64,000 nt of DNA, from the NCBI GenBank assembly GCA_035710515.1, contig DASTDE010000004.1, positions 1 through 64,000 on the forward strand, in the 5' to 3' direction. Of this stretch, positions 56,589 to 63,391 are shown in pieces. The translations under genes were made by a program, and so were the position numbers. This DNA is from Candidatus Rubrimentiphilum sp. GTDB lineage: Bacteria; Vulcanimicrobiota; Vulcanimicrobiia; Vulcanimicrobiales; Vulcanimicrobiaceae. Numbering within the stretch: position 1 is the stretch's first letter; each line of letters opens with the position of its first letter. The notes beneath the pieces are model-generated. The model did not search any database, had not been told where the DNA came from, and saw nothing but the letters and a program-made list of their open reading frames with translations.

Positions 56589-58038
56589 TCAAACTCTCCG
56601 GATCCGAAAATAGCGGAGATGCCGGCCGCTGCATGCGCCGCACGATGGCCGCGCGTTCTTCGGGCGGATACATGTCGAGTACGGCGGCCGCCGTCGATGC
56701 CGGCAGCGCGCTGATGATCGCCGCAGCGGCGTGCGGCGGCTCGTTCGCCAGCGCGCCGCGGACTCGTCCGGGCGGAATTCCCGAAACCGCCGCCGCTCCG
56801 CGCGCGATGCGCGAGCGCTCCAAAAATGCATGCAGCAGCGTGCCGATGGCGGGCGTGCTCCACCGGAGTGCAACGAGCGCGGCGAGCGCAACGACCAGCG
56901 TCGGCAAAAGTGGAACGATCGCGCCATACGCCAGCCACCACGCATCCTTGCGCGGAGAGGCCGCGTGCGTGAATGCGATCGTTCCAACTTCAAGCGAGTC
57001 GCCGCGGCGTTTATCGATGCCGAGTGCGGCGGCGGCGAGCGACCGGACTTGATAGAGATCTGCGCCCCGCGCCGCATCGACGAAAACCGCCGCCGTGATT
57101 CGCGCGATCCCTCCGGCCGGCGATGAAGCCGTGAGTTCGCGGGTCTCGCTTCCGCGATCGAGCTGCTGATCGGTGCGATCGTACCGTTTGCCGCCGCCGT
57201 CGTAGTGTTCGCGCTGTACCGTTCCGGCAATCGCTGCGGAACTCGCGGGAACGCGCCGCGTCACGCTGCTCTGCAGCGATCGCCGCTCGTAATCGACGTG
57301 GACGCGCACGATCGCGGCGCCCGCGCCGATCGCCGAATCGAGGGCAGACTGCAGCGAGGCTTGCAATTCGGCGCCGCCGCCGTTCTGATCTCCGCCTCCG
57401 AGCGCCACCCCGCGGTCGTCCACGATCGTGACGTGCCGCGCATCCAGATCGGGGACGCTCGCCGCGACGAACGCCCTGATGCCGTCAACCGCGTCGGCGG
57501 CAAGGTGCGCGCCCGGCAGTAAGCGCAGGCGCACGCTCGCGCTCGCGTCGCGGGCGCTCTCATCCGCGAAGTACGCGGGCTTCGCCGGCGCGACGATGAC
57601 CTTCGCGTCTTGCACGCCGTCGATGCCGCGCAATCCCAGTTCGATGTCGCCCGCCAAGCCGTCGCGTGTCTGCGCGTCGATGACGGCTTGCGGCGTGAGC
57701 GCTCCGATCTTGCTCAACACGTCGTTCGAACTCTCGACGTGCGCGTGCGGCACGCCCGCGAGGGAGAGGCGCAGGAGCAGATTGCTGCGGCTCTTGCCGT
57801 CAACGAGAACGTTGTCGCTGACCGGCGCGAACGAAACGTTCCAGCTCGCCAGCCGTTCTTCAACCTCGGTCAACTGCTCGGCATGCAAACTCGATGAAAA
57901 GAGCGCCGCGCGCTGCGGATGCGCCAGCATCGCCGAAACGATGCTCAGCACTATCGCGCAACTCGCAATACAGCCCGCGGCGGTCCGTGCCAACCGCGGC
58001 AGGCTCTTCCACCGTTCGAGCAGCAGCGCGAGTTGCAC
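56575..58038 (-). CDS. fliF: MS-ring protein FliF with a FliG-middle-domain-like tail
   Basis: 487 aa from a GTG. TM1 (AAGCIASCAIVLSIVSAML), the YscJ/FliF ring-building domains (LSLAGVPHAHVESSNDVLSKIGAL, GLAGDIELGLRGIDGVQDAKVIVAPAKPAYFADESARDASASVRL), a second domain up to about 340, and TM2 (YGAIVPLLPTLVVALAALVAL). After TM2, residues about 415-475 (RVRGALANEPPHAAAAIISALPASTAAAVLDMYPPEERAAIVRRM) read like the FliG middle domain, with E-P-P-H for E-H-P-Q. Normal FliF ends with a short FliG-binding helix, so this looks like a natural partial FliF-FliG fusion. It lacks the torque domain of FliG. Confidence 0.85.
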   Translation of the reverse strand: MQLALLLERWKSLPRLARTAAGCIASCAIVLSIVSAMLAHPQRAALFSSSLHAEQLTEVEERLASWNVSFAPVSDNVLVDGKSRSNLLLRLSLAGVPHAHVESSNDVLSKIGALTPQAVIDAQTRDGLAGDIELGLRGIDGVQDAKVIVAPAKPAYFADESARDASASVRLRLLPGAHLAADAVDGIRAFVAASVPDLDARHVTIVDDRGVALGGGDQNGGGAELQASLQSALDSAIGAGAAIVRVHVDYERRSLQSSVTRRVPASSAAIAGTVQREHYDGGGKRYDRTDQQLDRGSETRELTASSPAGGIARITAAVFVDAARGADLYQVRSLAAAALGIDKRRGDSLEVGTIAFTHAASPRKDAWWLAYGAIVPLLPTLVVALAALVALRWSTPAIGTLLHAFLERSRIARGAAAVSGIPPGRVRGALANEPPHAAAAIISALPASTAAAVLDMYPPEERAAIVRRMQRPASPLFSDPESLIAKA

Positions 58039-58041
58039 GGG

Positions 58042-58329
58042 CTAGACTTGCATGGTGAAGATCGCTTGCAAGGCTTGCGCCGCACGCTGCGACGCGGCGG
58101 TCGCTACCGCTATGGCGACGTCGGCACGAGCCCGCTCGTAGATCGCGCTCTGCAAATCTCCAGTGCCGTTTGCGAACGCATCCTCGGCGCCGTTTGCCGA
58201 ACCCAAAGCCGCTTCGAGATCGTTGAGAACCTTGCCAAAGCTGCCGGGTTGCGCCGCTTCATGCGTTTGCATCACGTTCGCGTGGCCCGCCGGGCTCGGA
58301 ACATCCGGAACGAACGGTGTCACGGTCAT
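58042..58329 (-). CDS. fliE: FliE-like MS-ring/rod adaptor
   Basis: 95 aa, near usual size. FGKVLNDLEAALGSAN, then DLQSAIYERARADVAIAVATAASQRAAQALQAIFTMQV match the FliE helical pattern (the usual M-I-x-x-Q-x-A-x-x...). FliE joins the MS ring to the proximal rod and is needed early for export. 3 bp before fliF and overlapping flgC by 4 bp. Confidence 0.88.
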   Translation of the reverse strand: MTVTPFVPDVPSPAGHANVMQTHEAAQPGSFGKVLNDLEAALGSANGAEDAFANGTGDLQSAIYERARADVAIAVATAASQRAAQALQAIFTMQV

Positions 58330-58658
58330 ACGCGTCCCATCTCGATCGTGCGCTCCGCGACGTGTTTGCCGATTTCGAAGATCGCAGCGTTTGCTTCATA
58401 GGCGCGCGACGCGTTCAGCACCGAGACCATCTCGGCGAGAACGCCGGCGTCGTCCCCGCTGCTTCTCGCCGCGCCGGCGTAGACAATACGCGACGAGCCG
58501 CCGTCGTCAACGAGCCGGAACTGCGGAACAAAACGTTCGTAGGATCCCTTTGGACCGGCAGCTTGCGAGGCCGCTACATTGCGCGCGAAGACGTCGAGCG
58601 CCGCACGTTGCGCATCCATGCCGCTCGCCGCCGTGCGTAACATGTCCAGGCTATCCAT
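58326..58658 (-). CDS. flgC: FlgC-like proximal rod protein
   Basis: 110 aa from ATG 58658, overlapping flgB; the track to 58700 would read flgB out of frame. The N-terminal LDMLRTAASGMDAQRAALDVFARNVAASQ is the flagellar rod signature. The C-terminus ends with VLAEMVSVLNASRAYEANAAIFEIGKHVAERTIEMG. About 25 residues shorter than usual FlgC, the loss being in the middle. Confidence 0.9.
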   Translation of the reverse strand: MDSLDMLRTAASGMDAQRAALDVFARNVAASQAAGPKGSYERFVPQFRLVDDGGSSRIVYAGAARSSGDDAGVLAEMVSVLNASRAYEANAAIFEIGKHVAERTIEMGRV

Positions 58659-58869
58659 GCGCGACGCTCTTGATCTCGGCGAGCCGTGCGTGTACCGCAT
58701 TGAGCAACGCTTCGGTGAAGATCGCTTGGCCGGCGGCCTGGGCCAACGTACTCTCGGTCCGCGCCGAACCCAGCGGAGTCGCCGAGCGCGATACGCCGCC
58801 GGCGGCGGTAGCGAGGCCGCTCTTGGCGGACGCGAGCGCGCCCATCAGTGAGTCTGCAACATCGAACAT
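58651..58869 (-). CDS. flgB: Very short FlgB-like proximal rod protein
   Basis: 72 aa compared with about 130-140 for FlgB. The start MFDVADSLMGALASAKSGLATAA and the end LAQAAGQAIFTEALLNAVHARLAEIKSVAHG fit the two terminal helices of FlgB, but the whole middle with the N-A-x-T-P-G-Y motif is gone. Position before flgC-fliE supports the call. First gene of the operon. An upstream promoter should lie in 58870-58930, but I see no clear boxes. Confidence 0.6.
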   Translation of the reverse strand: MFDVADSLMGALASAKSGLATAAGGVSRSATPLGSARTESTLAQAAGQAIFTEALLNAVHARLAEIKSVAHG

Positions 58870-58930
58870 GCCCCAACGCTACGCGCGGTTCGTGTCCGAA
58901 AACGTGCGCGGATGTTACCGCGACATGTCC

Positions 58931-60010
58931 CTAGAGCGAGACGCGCGGAAAGGGCAGACCCTGACGGTTCAGCGGAATTGCCACCAAGAGTTGGGTCACT
59001 TCGCCATAGTTGCGCACTCCCGACGCAATGCGGTTCGACTTGAGATAAGAGTTGTACACCCGCCAGGAAAATCTCGAAAAACTCAAGTTCACGAAGTGCG
59101 CATTGCGCGCGCGCAGCGCGGCGAAGTCTTGCCAGACTTGCGGGGCAAACATTGTATGCGGATACTTCGGCAGCGGCGGCAGATACAGAAAGACTGCGAG
59201 CCAGCCGGAGTACTGCGCGATCGCATCCGAATCGCGCATGCACGTCAGCGCTGCGATATAGTTAGCCTCGTCTTCGCGATTGTAACCGGCCACGTGGCTC
59301 CATTCGTGCGCCTGCGAGAAGGGGCGCTCGAACCACAGCAGGTCGGGCGCGAGCTGCGTCTCGAGGGTGAACGGGTTCGTGAAGCCGCTCGTGCCGCCGG
59401 CGTCCATGAAGAATCCCGCCAGCGACCATTTTGCCGGCGCCACCGAAGGCGTCCAGCGATCGCCCAAGCGCTGCACGACGGGCATCCACGCGTTGCGCAT
59501 GAGCTCGTCCGCCAGCGGCGAGTATCCGGGCGCCGCGTCTTGCTGCGCGTGTGCGAGCGGCGCCAGCCGGTTGATTTCGGCGACCGCACGCCGGCGCAAT
59601 GCGTCAACGTTCTTGGGCGTGATGCGCGAGCTGTCGTACACGACGCGCGTCTGGAGCGGCGCGCGATTATAGCCCCAGCCCCATCCGGCGTAAAACCAAA
59701 ATGCGTACAATCCCGCCAAAGCCGCCACACCGGCGAGCAAGCGCAGCAGCGGAACGCCGAAGCGGCCGCGTCGCATGCGCGCGACGTTTCTCCAGACTTT
59801 GATTATCAGAACAACGACGCCCGCGAGCACCACGAAGTCGCCGAGCGAAAAGAACACCGAAGGCGTGAACGCTCCCCAGAAATTCTCCCACTTGGGATAC
59901 CAGCCGTTGCTGAACTCGGCTTCGACCCACTGCGCGGACGGATGCCAAAGCACGGCAAAGAGCCCTGCGGCGATCAGGAGGGTGTCGATAAGAACTGATG
60001 CGCGTTTCAA
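58931..60010 (-). CDS. DUF3810 membrane protein, putative metal-dependent peptidase
   Basis: 359 aa. Three N-terminal membrane helices (about 8-25, 48-72, 92-110), then an extracytoplasmic domain. FSQAHEWSHVAGYNREDEANYIAALTCMRDSD gives the H-E-x-x-H motif and a downstream E-D-E-A-N, the pattern of DUF3810, a family of predicted zinc proteases. Upstream of the flagellar run on the same strand, 61 bp from flgB, so it could share its promoter. Substrate unknown. Confidence 0.8.
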   Translation of the reverse strand: MKRASVLIDTLLIAAGLFAVLWHPSAQWVEAEFSNGWYPKWENFWGAFTPSVFFSLGDFVVLAGVVVLIIKVWRNVARMRRGRFGVPLLRLLAGVAALAGLYAFWFYAGWGWGYNRAPLQTRVVYDSSRITPKNVDALRRRAVAEINRLAPLAHAQQDAAPGYSPLADELMRNAWMPVVQRLGDRWTPSVAPAKWSLAGFFMDAGGTSGFTNPFTLETQLAPDLLWFERPFSQAHEWSHVAGYNREDEANYIAALTCMRDSDAIAQYSGWLAVFLYLPPLPKYPHTMFAPQVWQDFAALRARNAHFVNLSFSRFSWRVYNSYLKSNRIASGVRNYGEVTQLLVAIPLNRQGLPFPRVSL

Positions 60011-60039
60011 CTAATTGGCAGAGGGACCGAAGGTCGGGG

Positions 60040-60062
60040 GCCCCGGCGGCTTTGCCGACGGG
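60040..60062 (-). terminator. GC-rich hairpin after rpsI
   Basis: CCCCGGCGGC (60040-60049) pairs with GCCGACGGGG (60053-60062) with one mismatch around loop TTT. It follows the rpsI stop and precedes the DUF3810 gene. No T-run, so termination would be factor-assisted or partial. Confidence 0.4.
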
Positions 60063-60095
60063 GGGCGCGGAGCCCGCAGGGCGGATGCGCCTGTT

Positions 60096-60485
60096 CTACC
60101 GTTTGCTAAACTGGAAGCGCTTGCGGGCGCGCTTGCGGCCGTACTTCTTGGACTCTTTTTCGCGCGGGTCGCGCGTGAGCAGGCCGGCTTTGCGCAGAAT
60201 GACGCGCAGCGATTCATCCATCTCCACCAGCGCGCGGGCGATGCCGTGGCGCAGCGCTCCGGCTTGGCCGGACGTGCCGCCGCCTTCGACTTTTACGTCG
60301 ATGTTGAAGCGCGAAAGGCTCTGCGTTGCTTCGAGCGGCTGGCGCACGATCTGCTGCAGCGTCTGCCGCGTGAAATACTCTTCGATGGGCCGCTTGTTGA
60401 CGGTGATCTTTCCTTCTCCGAGCGCGATCTTCACGCGCGCGACCGATCGCTTGCGGCGTCCCGTACCTTGAAAGTTATCGATCAC
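60096..60485 (-). CDS. rpsI: 30S ribosomal protein S9
   Basis: 129 aa. [34 protein letters not shown] at the start, [27 protein letters not shown] in the middle, and the basic tail [17 protein letters not shown] that reaches the tRNA in the P site. Its start overlaps the rplM stop by 4 bp, the standard L13-S9 pair. Confidence 0.98.
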   Translation of the reverse strand: MIDNFQGTGRRKRSVARVKIALGEGKITVNKRPIEEYFTRQTLQQIVRQPLEATQSLSRFNIDVKVEGGGTSGQAGALRHGIARALVEMDESLRVILRKAGLLTRDPREKESKKYGRKRARKRFQFSKR

Positions 60486-60907
60486 GCGAGCTCCTGCGGT
60501 TTCTGCGCTTCATGCGGATGTGTGGCGCCGGTGTAGACGTGCAGCCGTCCTAAGCGGACGTCGCGCAGCTTATTGGTCGGAAGCATGCCGCGCACTGCGC
60601 GCTCGATCAGCCGTTCGGGATGGTTATCCATCACTTCACGGGCCGTCTGCGTCTTCAAGCCGCCGGGATAGCCGCTGTGACGGTAGTACACTTTTTGGTC
60701 CCACTTGTTGCCGCCCAGCTCCACCTTCTCCGCGTTCACAACCACAACGAAATCGCCGTCGTCGATGTGCGGCGTCCAAGTCGGTTTGTGTTTGCCGGCA
60801 AGGGTCCGGGCAATGCGCACCGCCAGCGTTCCGAGACGCTGACCCGCGGCGTCAACGATATACCAATCGTGTTTCGCCTCGGCGGTTTTCTGTTGGTACG
60901 TGCGCAT
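60482..60907 (-). CDS. rplM: 50S ribosomal protein L13
   Basis: 141 aa from ATG 60907 with AAGGA upstream; the frame reaches 60976 but the homologous start is [20 protein letters not shown]. Contains [64 protein letters not shown], typical L13. An early assembly protein of the 50S subunit. Confidence 0.98.
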   Translation of the reverse strand: MRTYQQKTAEAKHDWYIVDAAGQRLGTLAVRIARTLAGKHKPTWTPHIDDGDFVVVVNAEKVELGGNKWDQKVYYRHSGYPGGLKTQTAREVMDNHPERLIERAVRGMLPTNKLRDVRLGRLHVYTGATHPHEAQKPQELA

Positions 60908-60947
60908 GGTCTTCCTTATAAGCGAGTCTACAGAGGGCAACCGACCT

Positions 60948-60976
60948 ACTATACGTGCGGCTGAGTCCGCCGTCAA
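60948..60976 (-). promoter_or_regulatory. Promoter of rplM-rpsI
   Basis: TTGACG (60976-60971) and TATAGT (60953-60948) are exactly 17 bp apart on the minus strand. This leaves a leader of about 35 bp before the rplM ATG. Confidence 0.75.
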
Positions 60977-61019
60977 GCGCGGGCCTGGGCCGGCCGGCCG
61001 GGGGTTCTAATGGAATCTT

Positions 61020-61036
61020 AACCCTTTGTGAGGGTT
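61020..61036. promoter_or_regulatory. Inverted repeat AACCCT-N5-AGGGTT
   Basis: A perfect 6-bp inverted repeat lies 50 bp before the exported-protein gene at 61086, in the leader shared with the rplM promoter region. Possible operator or leader hairpin. Confidence 0.35.
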
Positions 61037-61085
61037 TGGCCTAGCGGCAGGCAGACAGCAGCTAACCAAGCAAACAAGCCGCCCC

Positions 61086-61958
61086 ATGGAGCTTCGCGTT
61101 CTCGGCGCTATAGCCGCCGTCTTTTTTGCATTATCCGGATCGGCGCTCGCGGCACAGCCCGCTGCGGCCCTCGTCCCGCAGGGCGGAACGGCACATAGGC
61201 CCATCTCGAGCGCCTCACGCCAAATCGAGGCGCTCTGCGGGCAAACCGTGCACACCATTGCCAACCCGACCCATGCCAAACTGAACGCGTGCGTCGTGCC
61301 CCGCGGTCACAGCGTCATCGACGTCACGTACTATCAGAACGCCTCCAGCGTGGGCGGCACGGCCTTGGCCGCATATCCCGAGGCCACCATCCGGTTCGGG
61401 GTTGCACGCAATCTCGAGGTATTCATGGATGCCCCGTCCGACGTGGCCAAGTCAGGAGTGGATGGACTCGGCGTCTTTTACTTCACCCATCCCGGCTTCG
61501 GACTGAAAGCCTCGCTAAAGCAAACCCGCGTCTTCGCGTCGAGTTTTTCGGTGGAATCGCGGCCGCAGCTCAACGCGCTGGCGCATTTGAGTTTGGTACC
61601 GATGGCCGAAGCCGCACTCACCGGTTCGTGGGCGCCGCCGCGATCGAATCTCATTTTGACGGCGCAAGCCGGCGCGTTTTGGTTTCGTCAGCGCGGAATG
61701 GGCCACGCGCAGCGGACCGCCGCCACATTCGCCCTTGCCGTCACCGCGCCGGTCGCGCGCAAGACGTGGCTCACGCTTCAACTACGCAGCATTTCGGCGG
61801 CTGCGATGAACTCCGGCGCGCAGAGCTCCGGAACGCTCAGCGTGCAGCACGAATTCGGACGCAACGTCCTGATCAGCGCACAGTTGGGCACGGCCTTTAA
61901 CGCGGCCGGTCACTCGAAAGCACATTACTTGGGGTTTGGGTTTACAATCCGCCGGTGA
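61086..61958 (+). CDS. Exported outer-membrane-like beta-rich protein
   Basis: 290 aa. Signal peptide 1-22 (ending ALAA). The mature part has alternating strands ending in aromatic residues (ATIRFGVARNLEVFMDAPSDV, LTGSWAPPRSNLILTAQAGAFWFRQ, TWLTLQLRSIS) and a C-terminal AHYLGFGFTIRR with alternating aromatics, suggesting an outer-membrane barrel of the transporter-like (DUF3187/OmpW-like) kind. Exact family not recognised. Convergent with truA, overlapping it by 17 bp. Confidence 0.6.
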   Translation: MELRVLGAIAAVFFALSGSALAAQPAAALVPQGGTAHRPISSASRQIEALCGQTVHTIANPTHAKLNACVVPRGHSVIDVTYYQNASSVGGTALAAYPEATIRFGVARNLEVFMDAPSDVAKSGVDGLGVFYFTHPGFGLKASLKQTRVFASSFSVESRPQLNALAHLSLVPMAEAALTGSWAPPRSNLILTAQAGAFWFRQRGMGHAQRTAATFALAVTAPVARKTWLTLQLRSISAAAMNSGAQSSGTLSVQHEFGRNVLISAQLGTAFNAAGHSKAHYLGFGFTIRR

Positions 61959-62715
61959 CCGGCGGTTCGCGAAACGAGTCGAACCCGTCACCGTAGCGCA
62001 CGCCCGCCAAATATAACCCGTGAGCCGGCGCGGTAAGCCCGGCGGCCGCGCGATTCGACGTACGCAGGATCTCCGGCACCGTGGCGGCATCGCGCCTTCC
62101 CGTTCCACATTCGATCAGCGTGCCCGCGATATTGCGCGCCATGCGGTGCAAGAAGCCGTCCGCGCGAATCTCCACGCGCACCAGATCGCCGGCGCGACGG
62201 ATATCGATTCCGCGCAGCGTGCGTGTGGTCGGCCCGCTTTCGGGCAGCACGCCGCAGAACGAACGAAAATCGTGCTCGCCGATCAAGTGAGCCGCCGCTA
62301 TCCTCATCGCCTCGACGTCGACCGGGAGCCAGACGTGATGGGCATAACGCGCGAAGAGCGGCGAGCGTTGCCGGCGATTCAAAATAACGTAGATGTACGT
62401 GCGCTCAACGGCGGAAAAGCGCGCTGAAAAATCATCCGGCGCAATTGCCGCTTCGCGAATTGAAAGATCGGCCGGCAATTCCGTGTTGGCGGCCAGCGCC
62501 AGCCGTTCGAATGGAAAGCGCGCTTCGGTCTTAAACGAGATCACTTGCCCGGTCGCATGTACCCCGGTATCGGTGCGTCCTGCGGACGTCACTTTCACCG
62601 GGCTTGCACACAACTTCGAAAGGGCGCGCTCGAGCTCGCCGGCGATCGTGCGCAGCTCGGGTTGGAATTGAAAGCCGCAAAAAGCAGAGCCGTCGTACTC
62701 GACGACGGCTCTGAT
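61942..62715 (-). CDS. truA: tRNA pseudouridine(38-40) synthase TruA
   Basis: About 257 aa of homologous sequence. IRAVVEYDGSAFCGFQFQPELRTIAGELERAL, catalytic Asp in SAGRTDTGVHATGQ, YIYVILNRRQRSPLFARYAHHV and RNIAGTLIECGTG are TruA motifs. It makes pseudouridine in the anticodon arm of tRNAs. The reading frame is open to 62883 but would overlap the DUF5069 gene by 163 bp. Homology begins at an ATC codon (62715), with no ATG, GTG or TTG between it and the DUF5069 stop, so the real start is uncertain. Confidence 0.9.
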   Translation of the reverse strand: MRAVVEYDGSAFCGFQFQPELRTIAGELERALSKLCASPVKVTSAGRTDTGVHATGQVISFKTEARFPFERLALAANTELPADLSIREAAIAPDDFSARFSAVERTYIYVILNRRQRSPLFARYAHHVWLPVDVEAMRIAAAHLIGEHDFRSFCGVLPESGPTTRTLRGIDIRRAGDLVRVEIRADGFLHRMARNIAGTLIECGTGRRDAATVPEILRTSNRAAAGLTAPAHGLYLAGVRYGDGFDSFREPPVTGGL

Positions 62716-62720
62716 CGTTG

Positions 62721-63155
62721 TTAAGCTGCTACGCGCTGCGGAACCGGACGGCGCTCGTCCAGATCCAGCAAGTCCGCCCAGCTCGTCACGTCCGTCCGAT
62801 CCGGGGCCACTTGATCGCGCAACTGCAGGAAGTACGTCTTCGATTCGCCTTCCGGTTCGTGCGTCACCCATTCGCGGTTCCACGCCTCGATCTGCTCGGG
62901 CGTTTTCTTGTCGACGAATTGCTTGGCGTACGCCTCGATCTCGGCATCGCTCTTGGCGTTCTTGATGACGCTCAAGAATTCTTCACCGTTGATCCCGAGA
63001 AACGCGAAGACTGCGCTATCCATGGGGCAGTTGAAGTGGTATTCTCCAACGTTGCCGTGCGCCGTGGCCTTGCCCTTATCGATTGCTCGGCCCAGCTGGA
63101 CGATGCCCAGCACCTTTTCGTGCACACTGCGGGGGTATGTTTTTGTTAAGTCCAT
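62721..63155 (-). CDS. DUF5069 protein
   Basis: 144 aa, cytoplasmic. MDLTKTYPRSVHEKVLGIVQLGRAIDKGKATAHGNVGEYHFNCPMDSAVFAFLGINGEEFLSVIK is the DUF5069 pattern; EIEAYAKQFVDKKTPEQIEAWNREW follows. Family function unknown; members occur in Acidobacteriota, Verrucomicrobia and relatives. Located between lysS and truA on the same strand, probably co-transcribed with truA. Confidence 0.88.
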   Translation of the reverse strand: MDLTKTYPRSVHEKVLGIVQLGRAIDKGKATAHGNVGEYHFNCPMDSAVFAFLGINGEEFLSVIKNAKSDAEIEAYAKQFVDKKTPEQIEAWNREWVTHEPEGESKTYFLQLRDQVAPDRTDVTSWADLLDLDERRPVPQRVAA

Positions 63156-63165
63156 GCCCCCGTAG

Positions 63166-63187
63166 ACCCACCTTACTTTAAGTGGGT
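63166..63187. promoter_or_regulatory. Leader hairpin ACCCAC-N10-GTGGGT before the DUF5069 gene
   Basis: A perfect 6-bp stem ends about 10 bp before the DUF5069 ATG (63155), so it would hide or present the start region of the message. Could be a control element or the end of the structured element beside it. Confidence 0.35.
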
Positions 63188-63200
63188 TGCACAGGTTCGG

Positions 63201-63385
63201 TAGCCAGGCGGCCGCACGGCCCGCGTTCCTGGTCCAGCCGCAGGCGCGATGCGCCGAGTCCTGAGCCTGTCGAAGGGCACGGATGGCGAGAGCGGCCTGA
63301 AGAGGCAGGGTGAGCGGAGGCGGGATTCCGCAGCGAGCGCGTGGCCAAGCGAAACGGGACCCGGGCCGCGCGGCCTCCTAGCCAG
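63201..63385. other. GC-rich structured element with imperfect terminal inverted repeats
   Basis: The gap 63156-63391 has no convincing gene. Its ends, 63201-63225 (TAGCCAGGCGGCCGCACGGC...) and 63361-63385, are inverted repeats matching at about 20 of 25 positions, several mismatches being G-U compatible. They enclose a 135-bp core with the small hairpin repeat copy 4. It could be a short mobile repeat (MITE-like) or a folded RNA between lysS and the DUF5069 gene. Confidence 0.45.
63259..63277. repeat. Small hairpin repeat, copy 4
   Basis: TCCT-GAGCCTGTCGA-AGGG: three pairs plus one G-T wobble, with the conserved GAG...CGA loop edges of the copies at 31392 and 42077-42135. Confidence 0.55.
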
Positions 63386-63391
63386 CGAGCT

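Noticed and set aside
44982-58869. Virulence-type (injectisome) type III secretion system
   Set aside because: Rod-type proteins FlgB, FlgC and FliE and the FliF architecture are flagellar, and there is no secretin, needle or translocator gene. A flagellum-derived device fits better.
58163-59998. 611-codon plus-strand frame opposite fliE, flgC, flgB and DUF3810
   Set aside because: Crosses several genes with recognised domains on the other strand and shows Arg-rich, low-complexity translation.
63201-63385. tRNA or known riboswitch in the lysS-DUF5069 gap
   Set aside because: I found no cloverleaf, no TTCGAATC-type T-arm and no riboswitch core I recognise; only the inverted repeats are supported.
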